Of a DNA stretch of 64,000 bases, positions 54,249 through 62,431 are shown piece by piece (position 1 is the first letter of the stretch; the number at the start of each line of letters is the position of its first letter). The notes beneath the pieces are model-generated. The model was not told where the DNA came from and did no database searches. It saw nothing but the letters and a program-made list of their open reading frames with translations. The stretch spans positions 310,001-374,000 of the forward strand of contig JAMFRP010000026.1 in NCBI GenBank assembly GCA_026224775.1, given 5' to 3'. Both the position numbers and the translations under genes were made by a program. The DNA comes from Bacteroidota bacterium. GTDB taxonomy: Bacteria > Bacteroidota > Bacteroidia > Sphingobacteriales > Sphingobacteriaceae.

Positions 54249-54803
54249 ATGGAAACAATCGTAAATCAAAACAAAATTGTATTTAAATGGACTATTATTA
54301 GCGTAATAACTTCAATTGTTATCACCTATATATTCCAATTTACCAACATCGACCAAAGTTCAGGAATCAAGTATCTCTCTTATATTCCTTTTATTGTTTA
54401 TTTATTTTTAGCGCAAAAGGAATATAAAGACCAGTTAGGTGGTTACATTACCTTCGGTCAGGCATTTTCTACAGGCTTTAAGTATGCAATTTTCTCAGGG
54501 ATAATATTGGCTATTTTTACCTATTTATACCTTACTATTTTAAGTCCGCAGGTTTTTGAAAAAGCTATGGCTGATGCTCAGCAAAAGCTTACAGATCAAG
54601 GCCAATTATCAAGTGAGCAGATCGATTCAACAATGGAAATTACCCGTAAATATGGTGCTCTTATAGGTACATTTGGCTCTATAATCGGCAGCGCGGTTAT
54701 CGGCGCGATTTTGGGACTGATAGGTGCCGCGATCTTTAAAAATGAAAGGCCGTTATTTACTACCGAAAGTGACGATCCCACAGTAAACGATCCTACAGCG
54801 TAA
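54249..54803 (+). CDS. DUF4199 membrane protein, second copy
   Basis: A 184-residue paralogue of the preceding protein, with four membrane helices, the family segment GGYITFGQAFSTGF and the C-terminal AIFKNERPLF. A periplasmic or loop region with FEKAMADAQQKLTDQGQLS lies between helices 3 and 4. It is separated from copy 1 by 79 bases that hold a hairpin, so it may be independently regulated. A bidirectional terminator follows. Confidence 0.85.
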   Translation: METIVNQNKIVFKWTIISVITSIVITYIFQFTNIDQSSGIKYLSYIPFIVYLFLAQKEYKDQLGGYITFGQAFSTGFKYAIFSGIILAIFTYLYLTILSPQVFEKAMADAQQKLTDQGQLSSEQIDSTMEITRKYGALIGTFGSIIGSAVIGAILGLIGAAIFKNERPLFTTESDDPTVNDPTA

Positions 54804-54813
54804 ATATTCATTG

Positions 54814-54857
54814 GATAAAAAAAGCCTGAGCAATTAAATTGTTCAGGCTTTTTTATC
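54814..54857. terminator. Bidirectional terminator between DUF4199 and rseP
   Basis: GATAAAAAAAGCCTGAGCAA pairs with a right arm ending GGCTTTTTTATC. One internal mismatch is present. The A-run and T-run on opposite sides make it work for the two convergent units. Confidence 0.85.
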
Positions 54858-54870
54858 TAATATATATGGT

Positions 54871-56202
54871 TTAGTGCTTCATAACCAACTTAAATATATC
54901 GTTGCCAAAAACAAATACCATTAAAGTGATCAACAAAACAAAGCCAACTAATTGTGCCCGTTCTAAAAATTTATCGCTTAATGGCTTGCCTTTAATCATT
55001 TCTATCAGCAGGAATAGGGAGTGACCTCCATCAAGCGCAGGTATAGGCAACAGGTTAGTTAATGCTAATACCATTGAGAGTACGCCTACCAGGCTCCAGA
55101 AGTGTCCCCAATCAATCTGGCCGCCAAACATGGTTGCTATCTTTACCGGGCCACCTACAGCTTTGTTAAGTTTAACATCGCCGGTAAATATTTTGCCCAA
55201 GCCTTTGGCATTATCACTAAAAGTACTCCACGCTTTAATTACACCAACAGGTAACGAGCCTAAAAGTCCAAACTTTAAAGTGTCTTGCTTTGGCAGGTCT
55301 CTCTTAGCCACAATACCTATTGTACCTTCCGCGGTTATGTTTGCATTAAGCTGAAGTAGCGTGCCATTGCGTTTTACCGATAGCTGTACCGACTTATTTT
55401 TATTCGATAATAATTGTGATTGTAACTGATCGAAAAACGGTACCGGATTATTGTTAACTGCTAATATACTATCGCCTTTTTTCAATCCTGCTTTCTGCGC
55501 ATTGCCGCCTGCAACCACCGAGTCCACCATAAAATGGCTTCGCGGGTCATGATTTACAAATAGATCGATGCCATCATCCGACAAATCATTTAATATCCCT
55601 TTCGGTACAGTAAATTGTAAATGCTGATTACCACGTAATACATCAAGTACCGATTGATTCAATAATACATTTGAACTGGTTATATCTTCAAAACGTTTAA
55701 TAGGTATACCATTAACCGCATAAATCTGGTCGCCCGGTTCAAGTCCCATTTTCATACCAACCTTTCCTGGTACAATACCATAATGGGCGTTTTTAACGGG
55801 GGTATAGGTTTCGCCATACTTAAGAGTTAGCATCCAAAATATGAAAATACATACAATAATATTTACAAAAATCCCGGCCAACATTACTATTAAACGCTGC
55901 CATGCTGGTTTCGAGCGAAACTCCCAGGGCTGCGGAGGACCCTGTAATTGATCGGTATCCATCGACTCATCAATCATACCAGCAATCTTAACATAACCAC
56001 CTAACGGCAGCCAGCCTACACCATATTCAATTCCTTTATAAGTGAATTTAAACAAACTAAAGTTCCATGCATCAAAAAATAGGTAAAACTTTTCAACCTT
56101 AATACCAAAAGCTCGTGCGGCTAAAAAGTGGCCAAGTTCATGCAGAATTACCAGGATCGCGAGTCCCAGTATCAACTGGCCAACCATTATTACTATACTC
56201 AT
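54871..56202 (-). CDS. rseP: RIP metalloprotease RseP (site-2 protease)
   Basis: A 443-residue intramembrane zinc protease that cleaves membrane-bound regulators or signal peptides. The catalytic HELGH motif starts at residue 21 in the first helix, and the third zinc ligand is in the LLPIPALDGGH motif near the C-terminal helices. Two PDZ domains lie between (about 120-190 and 205-280). Start is 8 bases after the dxr stop, so the two share an operon. This dxr-rseP linkage is widespread in bacteria. Confidence 0.94.
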   Translation of the reverse strand: MSIVIMVGQLILGLAILVILHELGHFLAARAFGIKVEKFYLFFDAWNFSLFKFTYKGIEYGVGWLPLGGYVKIAGMIDESMDTDQLQGPPQPWEFRSKPAWQRLIVMLAGIFVNIIVCIFIFWMLTLKYGETYTPVKNAHYGIVPGKVGMKMGLEPGDQIYAVNGIPIKRFEDITSSNVLLNQSVLDVLRGNQHLQFTVPKGILNDLSDDGIDLFVNHDPRSHFMVDSVVAGGNAQKAGLKKGDSILAVNNNPVPFFDQLQSQLLSNKNKSVQLSVKRNGTLLQLNANITAEGTIGIVAKRDLPKQDTLKFGLLGSLPVGVIKAWSTFSDNAKGLGKIFTGDVKLNKAVGGPVKIATMFGGQIDWGHFWSLVGVLSMVLALTNLLPIPALDGGHSLFLLIEMIKGKPLSDKFLERAQLVGFVLLITLMVFVFGNDIFKLVMKH

Positions 56203-56210
56203 TATATATA

Positions 56211-57422
56211 TTAAATATGTACTGCCTTTAACGGCATTTTTTCTATTAAATTTTGCGCAAATATGCGGGTTTCTTTATCAGTATTCAAATAATCATCCAA
56301 CAATGGGCTGCCCATAAAACTGATCTTTTGCATGCAGGTTTCAATAATATCGCTCATGGCTAAAAAGCCTATGGTATTATCTAAAAATCCCTTCACCGCA
56401 ATTTCATTAGCGGCATTGATAATACAGGGCATATTGCCGCCTTGTTTTAAAGCCTCAAACGCTATTGCAAGGTTACGAAAAGTTTTGCTATCAGCTTTTT
56501 CAAAAGTAAGGTTAGGATAGTCGGTAAAATTGAGGCGCTTAAAATCGTTTTTTAATCGATTTGGATAAGTAAAAGCATACTGGATAGGCAATTTCATATC
56601 AGGCAAACCCATTTGCGCCTTGATAGATCCGTCCTCAAACTGAACCATCGAGTGAATGATGGATTGCGGATGAACGATTACATCAATTTGCTCAGTTTCC
56701 AAATCAAACAACCACTTAGCTTCTATCACCTCAAGGCCTTTATTCATCAGCGAGGCTGAGTCGATGGTGATTTTGGCACCCATTACCCAGTTTGGATGTT
56801 TTAAGGCATCCTCGCGCATTACATGAGCCAGGAAATCCAGATTCTTACCTCTGAATGGTCCGCCCGAAGCGGTTAAAATGATCTTCTCAATCGCATTATT
56901 CTCCTCGCCTGCAAGGCACTGAAAAATAGCGGAGTGTTCCGAGTCAACTGGTAATATTTTTACGCCATGTGTTTTGGCTAAATCAGTTATTAGTTCACCG
57001 GCAACAACAAGGGTTTCTTTATTTGCTAACGCGATGTCTTTGCCAGCCTTAATAGCAGCAATAGTTGGCTCCAATCCCGAGAAACCAACCATGGCTGTCA
57101 ATACCATATGTATTTCGGGATGTGTAACGATGTCTGTTATCGCGTCTATTCCGGCCAAAACTTTTACCCCGGTATGAGCAAGGGCGTCTTTTACATATTG
57201 ATATTTGTTTTCATCACAAATTATAGCGTAGGCAGGGTTAAATTTCAGCGCCTGCGCGATTAGCAGATCAGCACTCTTTTGTGCAGTGATCACATACGCC
57301 CTGAATAGATGAAGGTTGCCACCAATAACGTCAAGCGCTTGCGTACCTACACTGCCGGTAGAGCCAAGAATGGCTATGTTCTTTACATTGCTGTATTGTG
57401 GTATTGTTATATTGTTGGTCAA
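56211..57422 (-). CDS. dxr: 1-deoxy-D-xylulose-5-phosphate reductoisomerase
   Basis: A 403-residue enzyme of the MEP isoprenoid pathway that makes 2-C-methyl-D-erythritol 4-phosphate with NADPH. The cofactor loop is ILGSTGSVGTQALDVI, the metal and substrate motifs are LPVDSEHSAIFQCL and LTASGGPFRG, and the region NHPNWxMGxKITIDSASLMNKG is recognisable in HPNWVMGAKITIDSASLMNK. An N-terminal extension of about 14 residues precedes the first strand. It is upstream of rseP. Confidence 0.95.
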   Translation of the reverse strand: MTNNITIPQYSNVKNIAILGSTGSVGTQALDVIGGNLHLFRAYVITAQKSADLLIAQALKFNPAYAIICDENKYQYVKDALAHTGVKVLAGIDAITDIVTHPEIHMVLTAMVGFSGLEPTIAAIKAGKDIALANKETLVVAGELITDLAKTHGVKILPVDSEHSAIFQCLAGEENNAIEKIILTASGGPFRGKNLDFLAHVMREDALKHPNWVMGAKITIDSASLMNKGLEVIEAKWLFDLETEQIDVIVHPQSIIHSMVQFEDGSIKAQMGLPDMKLPIQYAFTYPNRLKNDFKRLNFTDYPNLTFEKADSKTFRNLAIAFEALKQGGNMPCIINAANEIAVKGFLDNTIGFLAMSDIIETCMQKISFMGSPLLDDYLNTDKETRIFAQNLIEKMPLKAVHI

Positions 57423-57450
57423 GTGATGAATTGTTAATGTTAAAAGTGAA

Positions 57451-57840
57451 TTAAACTTTTAATTTTTCCTCTGTAAATTTAATCAATTGATGTATCTCTC
57501 TCGGCAATCTTTCTATCATCTCATTAAGCTGGATAAACAATTCTTCATTTATTAAATTTCTGATTTTAGCTTTAGTGAGCCAATCATTGCATTCTTTTAC
57601 CGATCCTAAACTATAATAGTAAAATTTGATTTTATCTTTTTTATGATAGCGGCCAAAGCCCTCCGCTATATTGGCAGAAATAGAGTCTGCTGCGTTAACA
57701 AATTGCTTACCTATTGTGTCTCTCGCAAAATAATCCCACTTTATTACAAGTTCCCAAACTTTATTGTTGAAAGAGAAAGCCGTAATATAAGATTTTAAAT
57801 CGCCAAGCTGTAAAAATCTTTTTTCTGTTACGTCTGCCAA
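57451..57840 (-). CDS. Four-helix-bundle protein (23S rRNA intervening-sequence family)
   Basis: A 129-residue helical protein of the family first found as open frames in 23S rRNA intervening sequences (S23/TIGR02436). The central motif QFVNAADSISANIAEGFGR with the following YYYSLGSVKECNDWL is diagnostic. Such free-standing copies are common in Bacteroidota, and their function is unknown. No ATG precedes the domain in frame, so the TTG at 57840 is taken as the start. It lies between dxr and the GH3 gene and may be a mobile insertion into that unit. Confidence 0.82.
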   Translation of the reverse strand: MADVTEKRFLQLGDLKSYITAFSFNNKVWELVIKWDYFARDTIGKQFVNAADSISANIAEGFGRYHKKDKIKFYYYSLGSVKECNDWLTKAKIRNLINEELFIQLNEMIERLPREIHQLIKFTEEKLKV

Positions 57841-57892
57841 ATCAACAATAATCTAAATAGCATAATTTTCAACAATTAAGCAATAAAACAAT

Positions 57893-59398
57893 TTAACAAT
57901 TAATTATATACTCCTTTAATCCGTCTGCAATCTTTCTGTCATTTGCCAATCTCGGCACTTTATTTTGTCCGCCAAGTTTCCCATGGGCGCGCATATAATT
58001 TATAAAAGTATCCTTTTTTAAACTTCTTATAACCAAAGGCTGCAGAATATTGCCTTTAATCAGGTCAAAGTAGTAAATATTTTTCTTTTGCAAGACCTCA
58101 TCCACTTTTTGTCTGAATGCATTTATATCCGCAGGCTCAGTGCCAAATTCTACAAACCATTCGTGGTAAGGTAATTCACCGGCGGGTGGTGTAACCTGCG
58201 GTGCAACGGTAAACTCAACAACATCTACACCCTCTTGTCTGGCCACGCTCATTAAAGCATGCTCAACTTCTTCGCCAATCACATGCTCGCCAAAGGCTGA
58301 AATAAAATGTTTAATTCGCCCGGTAACCAATATCTTATATGGATCTTTTGAAATAAACTTAATCGTATCGCCCAAACTATATCCCCACAAACCTGCATTG
58401 GTATTCAATATCAGCGCGTAATTTTTATTTAGTTCTATGTCTTTTAAGCTGATTCGGGTTGGCTTATCATTAAAAAACTCATCCACCGGGATAAACTCAT
58501 AAAATATGCCCGAATCAACCTGTAACAATAAGCCTTTTTCTTTTTGCGAATCCTGAAAAGCGATAAAGCCTTCAGATGCCGGGTAAGTTTCAATAGTGTC
58601 AATGGCAAAGCCGATGCTTTCCTCTATTCGTGCGCGATAAGGTTCATAATTCACCCCGCCATAAACAAATAGCTTAAAATTGGGGAATATCTCCTTGATT
58701 TTTTTACCGCCACTTTTTGCTGCAAGCCTGTCGAAATACATCTGGCACCAGGGTGGTATGCCTGAGATCAGGCGCATATCTTCATTGATAGTTTCATCAA
58801 CTATCGCATCTACCTTTTGCTCCCAATCCTCAATGCAGTTGATCTCATAACTGGGCATCCTGTTTTTTTGCAGATAACCCGGCACATGGTGGGCAACGAT
58901 GCCCGATAGCCTGCCGGTTTCAATTCCTGCTTTTTTACTTAATATAGGGCTGCCCTGTAAAAAGATAAGTTTACCATTTAAAAAGCCAGCATTGCCGGTT
59001 TCATGCACGTAACTTAATAAAGCATTACGTGCCGAAGTAATGTGCGCTGGCATGCTTTCTTTTGAAATAGGAATATATTTAACCCCCGATGTGGTGCCCG
59101 AAGTTTTGGTAAGATAAAGTGGTTTACCCGGCCATAAAATATTTTCTTCGCCGTTGGCCACGCGCTCAATATAGGGGCGAAGCTCCTCGTAATCACGAAC
59201 AGGTACATGTTTTTTTAAATCATCATAACTGCTGATCTTATCAAAGCCATGTGCTTTACCAAACTCCGTGTTTTTAGCCTGATTGATAAGTTTCTGGAAA
59301 GTTTTTTCCTGCAGAGCAACCGCATTATAGCGAATGTTATTTAATTGCCGGTTAACCAGCACGGCAAATACTTTACTCAGTGCAGCTTTTAACCCCAT
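57893..59398 (-). CDS. GH3 auxin-responsive-promoter family protein
   Basis: A 501-residue member of the ANL-like GH3 family, which in plants adenylates acyl substrates and joins them to amino acids. The nucleotide-binding motif TKTSGTTSGVKYIPIS (motif 1), YPASEGFIAFQ (motif 2) and the C-terminal DTIKF and ITGRIKHFISAFGEHV-like segment (visible as VTGRIKHFISAFGEHV) are present. The substrate in Bacteroidota is unknown. It overlaps no neighbour; only 2 bases separate it from the upstream membrane protein gene, so they are co-transcribed. Confidence 0.9.
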   Translation of the reverse strand: MGLKAALSKVFAVLVNRQLNNIRYNAVALQEKTFQKLINQAKNTEFGKAHGFDKISSYDDLKKHVPVRDYEELRPYIERVANGEENILWPGKPLYLTKTSGTTSGVKYIPISKESMPAHITSARNALLSYVHETGNAGFLNGKLIFLQGSPILSKKAGIETGRLSGIVAHHVPGYLQKNRMPSYEINCIEDWEQKVDAIVDETINEDMRLISGIPPWCQMYFDRLAAKSGGKKIKEIFPNFKLFVYGGVNYEPYRARIEESIGFAIDTIETYPASEGFIAFQDSQKEKGLLLQVDSGIFYEFIPVDEFFNDKPTRISLKDIELNKNYALILNTNAGLWGYSLGDTIKFISKDPYKILVTGRIKHFISAFGEHVIGEEVEHALMSVARQEGVDVVEFTVAPQVTPPAGELPYHEWFVEFGTEPADINAFRQKVDEVLQKKNIYYFDLIKGNILQPLVIRSLKKDTFINYMRAHGKLGGQNKVPRLANDRKIADGLKEYIINC

Positions 59399-59400
59399 AA

Positions 59401-60189
59401 TTAGATTGTTTCACTAATGTCGTCATCCACGTCAAGGTGGCTGTAAACCAGTTTGCGGTAGGTAACCATAATAATAACTTGTACAAAAGGGAAGGTAAGA
59501 ATGAACCAGCAATAAAATGCCAAACGCCAAATGTATTCGCCTGTATCCTGATTGATGCCAGATAGCAGGATGACAATTAAAATAGGTATCAATGCGGCTA
59601 TTAGTACGCCTATAATGATAAAGAAGATGCCCAATGTTTTAAAGAAATTATCCTTTGTAATCTCGAAGCTCTGCTTTAATGATTCTATCGGCAGTGAATC
59701 ATCATCCACAATAAAGCAGATGCAAAAAATGGAACGTAGCAGCAAATACAATACGAAACAACACTCCGCGATGCGGAAAATTGCCAGTATTGTGTCATTA
59801 TAAGCGATATACCGTTCAATTAATACGTTTACAAAAAGCAAAACTGATATTAAAACCGCGTATGCAAAAGCGATCACAATGAAATTGAACGCCATTTTAA
59901 ATGATGGCACAATATCCCTGAACTCAAATTCATAATATTCTCTGTCCATCAGCGTCAGGATCAGCTTATAAAAGCTGAGTGCCAGATAAGCCTGGATAAT
60001 CATTTGAATAATGATAGTGCTAAACTGGCTTACCCTGTCATCCCCGACAAAAATAAAGGCGTTAAAAAAATCTACCAGGCCATTAATAAATAATGACATA
60101 GCCGAATATACTACCAGCGGAACAAAGTTTTTCTTTAACGTATTCCATGCGACCTTAATGGTCTCAGCTATGGAAAATGGATGGTACAT
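59401..60189 (-). CDS. Integral membrane protein, unknown function
   Basis: A 262-residue protein with about six membrane helices. The segment between helices contains IVDDDSLPIESLKQSFEITK, similar to the pattern seen in DUF975/YciC-type membrane proteins. I would not assign a family firmly. It lies 2 bases upstream of GH3 and 6 bases downstream of the glycosyltransferase, so it is part of that minus-strand unit. Envelope function is likely from the context only. Confidence 0.72.
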   Translation of the reverse strand: MYHPFSIAETIKVAWNTLKKNFVPLVVYSAMSLFINGLVDFFNAFIFVGDDRVSQFSTIIIQMIIQAYLALSFYKLILTLMDREYYEFEFRDIVPSFKMAFNFIVIAFAYAVLISVLLFVNVLIERYIAYNDTILAIFRIAECCFVLYLLLRSIFCICFIVDDDSLPIESLKQSFEITKDNFFKTLGIFFIIIGVLIAALIPILIVILLSGINQDTGEYIWRLAFYCWFILTFPFVQVIIMVTYRKLVYSHLDVDDDISETI

Positions 60190-60195
60190 ATATTT

Positions 60196-61164
60196 TTATG
60201 ACTTTTTTAATATTACTCGTTTCCAAAAATCCTGCATAAACCCTAAGCCATAAGCAGTAAGTTGAATAAATGCCGCGATTATGCTCAAAAATGCAATTTT
60301 TAACGACTTGTTTTTCCACCACGAGTGAAAAAATATCAACAAAGTAAAAACTGCTAACACAATATTACATAACCACGCTATGGGCCAGCTTATAATATTG
60401 CTTATTATCGTAAAAATAATAAATAACGTGAATATCGCCGGGAAAAAATGCACCGCTTTTAATTCCTGCGGAAAGAATTTATAAACATTGATCCTCGCCC
60501 TGCCAAAAAAGTGTAGCTGCTTATAAAATTGCAAAAAGTTAGTGCGGCGTTTATGATAAACTTTAGCATCAGGTATCAACCCGATTTTAAAACCTAATGA
60601 ATGAATGCGGATGCTGTACTCAATATCTTCGCCTAAACGAGTGATGATAAAGCCGCCTGCTTTTTCCCAAACCTGCCGCGATATGCCCATGTTAAAGCTC
60701 CGTGGGTGAAACTGCCCTATACCTTTTTTATTGCCACGGATACCACCGGTAGTAAAAGGGGAAGTCATGGAGTAACTAATAGCCTTTTGAGTAGGGGTGA
60801 ACGATGGATGCGCATCATCCGGGCCACCATAAGCATCAAGCCAGTTGGTAGCCAGGCTATCATTTACTATTTGCAGATAGTCGGTGGGTATCAGGCAGTC
60901 CGAATCAAATATGATGAAGTAATCGCCCTTAGTGCGTTCAAAAGCATAGTTACGGGTAAATCCCTGGCCTTCGTTGGCTTTTACAAAATATCTTAAATTT
61001 AATTTATCCTCAAATGCTTTAACAACTTCTGCCGCATCATTAACCGATCCATCCTCAATCACCAAAACCTCAAAATCCTTATAGGTTTGTTGAGTTAAGG
61101 TTTCCAGCAGTTCTTTGATCTCCTGCGGGCGGTTATATAAGGGAATGATGATGGAAAAAAACAT
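60196..61164 (-). CDS. Family 2 glycosyltransferase
   Basis: A 322-residue enzyme with an N-terminal GT-A domain (FFSIIIPLYNRPQEI, then EDGS, and a DSDCLIP metal-binding DxD-type motif) and C-terminal hydrophobic helices. It would transfer a sugar to a lipid or glycan acceptor at the membrane. The ATG at 61164 is chosen over an in-frame start ten codons upstream because the GT-A strand begins at once. It is followed within 6 bases by the membrane protein gene. A repeat-like leader with CACATCTGCACATC lies directly upstream. Confidence 0.88.
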   Translation of the reverse strand: MFFSIIIPLYNRPQEIKELLETLTQQTYKDFEVLVIEDGSVNDAAEVVKAFEDKLNLRYFVKANEGQGFTRNYAFERTKGDYFIIFDSDCLIPTDYLQIVNDSLATNWLDAYGGPDDAHPSFTPTQKAISYSMTSPFTTGGIRGNKKGIGQFHPRSFNMGISRQVWEKAGGFIITRLGEDIEYSIRIHSLGFKIGLIPDAKVYHKRRTNFLQFYKQLHFFGRARINVYKFFPQELKAVHFFPAIFTLFIIFTIISNIISWPIAWLCNIVLAVFTLLIFFHSWWKNKSLKIAFLSIIAAFIQLTAYGLGFMQDFWKRVILKKS

Positions 61165-61275
61165 TTGTGGATGTGCAGATGTGTATATGTGCAAATTGTG
61201 CTTAAATATGAAACTGTGATACTATGTTGACGCAATAATCTGATCTGCACATTCGCACATCATCATATTCGCACA
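61165..61275. repeat. Imperfect inverted repeat of GTGCAGATGTG words
   Basis: In the 111-base gap between the two glycosyltransferase genes, GATGTGCAGATGTG (61170 region) and ATCTGCACATTCGCACATC (61244 region) face each other. The minus-strand version CACATCTGCACATC also occurs just before the BatA start (49540-49550). It looks like a small repeat family of this genome. Confidence 0.5.
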
Positions 61276-62229
61276 TTAAATAGTTTCCTCTATTTGATAC
61301 CTATTACGTTCGCTGGCGCTGCGGGCAACCAGTTCGGCAACAAAGCCGGTTAAAAATAACTGCGAACCTAAAATGATGGCTACCAACGCAATATAAAACA
61401 ATGGTTGTTCTGTTACATCCCTGCTATATTTTATGCGATGAGCTATATCATACAACTTATCACTAATAAGCCATATAGTCATAACCAAACCTGCAAAAAA
61501 ACTAACCGAACCCATCGCGCCAAAAAAGTGCATTGGGCGTTTACCGAACTTGCCTACAAAAAATATAGATAACAGATCCAGAAAACCATTCACAAAACGA
61601 CTCATGCCGAATTTTGTTGTACCATATTTACGGGCACGGTGTTCAACTACCTGCTCACCAATTTTGGTGAAGCCAGCCCATTTGGCTATAACCGGGATAT
61701 AACGGTGCATTTCGCCATAAACCTCAATGTTTTTTACAACGGCATGGCGGTATGCTTTCAATCCGCAGTTAAAATCATGTAAATTATCAATGCCCGACAT
61801 CTTGCGCGTAGCCGCATTAAATAGTTTAGTAGGTATAGTTTTGGTAATCGGGTCGTAGCGTTTTGCTTTCCAGCCTGAGATCAGATCATATTTGTCTTCA
61901 GTAATTCTTCGGTAAAGCGCCGGTATTTCATCCGGGCTGTCCTGCAAATCGGCATCCATGGTAATTACCACATCGCCTTTAACGGCTTCGAAACCTGTGT
62001 TTAAAGCAGCGGACTTACCATAATTACGCCTGAATTTAATGCCCTTGATGTAAGGATTTCCTTCGCGCAGCTTCAGGATCATTTCCCATGATCCGTCTTT
62101 ACTGCCATCATCAACCAAAATAATCTCGTAACTATAACCGTTTTCGTCCATCACGCGGCTTATCCATGAGGTAAGCTCGGGTAATGATTCTACTTCGTTA
62201 TATAAAGGTACAACAACTGATATATCCAT
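61276..62229 (-). CDS. Family 2 glycosyltransferase (GtrB/ArnC-like)
   Basis: A 317-residue polyisoprenyl-phosphate glycosyltransferase. The GT-A domain has VVVPLYNEVESLPEL, DDGSKDGSW, MDADLQDSPDEIP (DxD) and the HRARKYGTTKFG acceptor motif. Two C-terminal membrane helices follow (about 233-255 and 275-300). It would load a sugar onto undecaprenyl phosphate for transfer outside. A good -7 box is 40 bases upstream. It is the first gene of a minus-strand cluster with the second glycosyltransferase. Confidence 0.92.
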   Translation of the reverse strand: MDISVVVPLYNEVESLPELTSWISRVMDENGYSYEIILVDDGSKDGSWEMILKLREGNPYIKGIKFRRNYGKSAALNTGFEAVKGDVVITMDADLQDSPDEIPALYRRITEDKYDLISGWKAKRYDPITKTIPTKLFNAATRKMSGIDNLHDFNCGLKAYRHAVVKNIEVYGEMHRYIPVIAKWAGFTKIGEQVVEHRARKYGTTKFGMSRFVNGFLDLLSIFFVGKFGKRPMHFFGAMGSVSFFAGLVMTIWLISDKLYDIAHRIKYSRDVTEQPLFYIALVAIILGSQLFLTGFVAELVARSASERNRYQIEETI

Positions 62230-62269
62230 TTATCGCGGGATGTAGCCGGGTACTATGCCGGCACATCCG

Positions 62270-62277
62270 CAAAAATA
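62270..62277 (-). promoter_or_regulatory. Promoter -7 box TATTTTTG for the glycosyltransferase unit
   Basis: Exact TAnnTTTG on the minus strand, 40 bases upstream of the ATG at 62229. Confidence 0.45.
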
Positions 62278-62345
62278 TAAAAAAATGCTTACAAGCTCAG
62301 TTAATTGCTCGGTTTGATTTATTACCCGCATAGATATGGGAATTA

Positions 62346-62399
62346 CTGATACTATCAGCCTAACAATCACTTAATTTATGGGTAATTATTTTACATTTG
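62346..62399 (+). promoter_or_regulatory. Promoter and palindrome before the M1 peptidase gene
   Basis: TACATTTG at 62392-62399 matches TAnnTTTG, 32 bases before the ATG. The perfect palindrome CTGATA-C-TATCAG at 62346-62358 lies about 33 bases upstream of it, at a position suited to an activator or repressor. Confidence 0.45.
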
Positions 62400-62431
62400 T
62401 TGCTCTTAAAATTATAAATCTTCAATTGACC

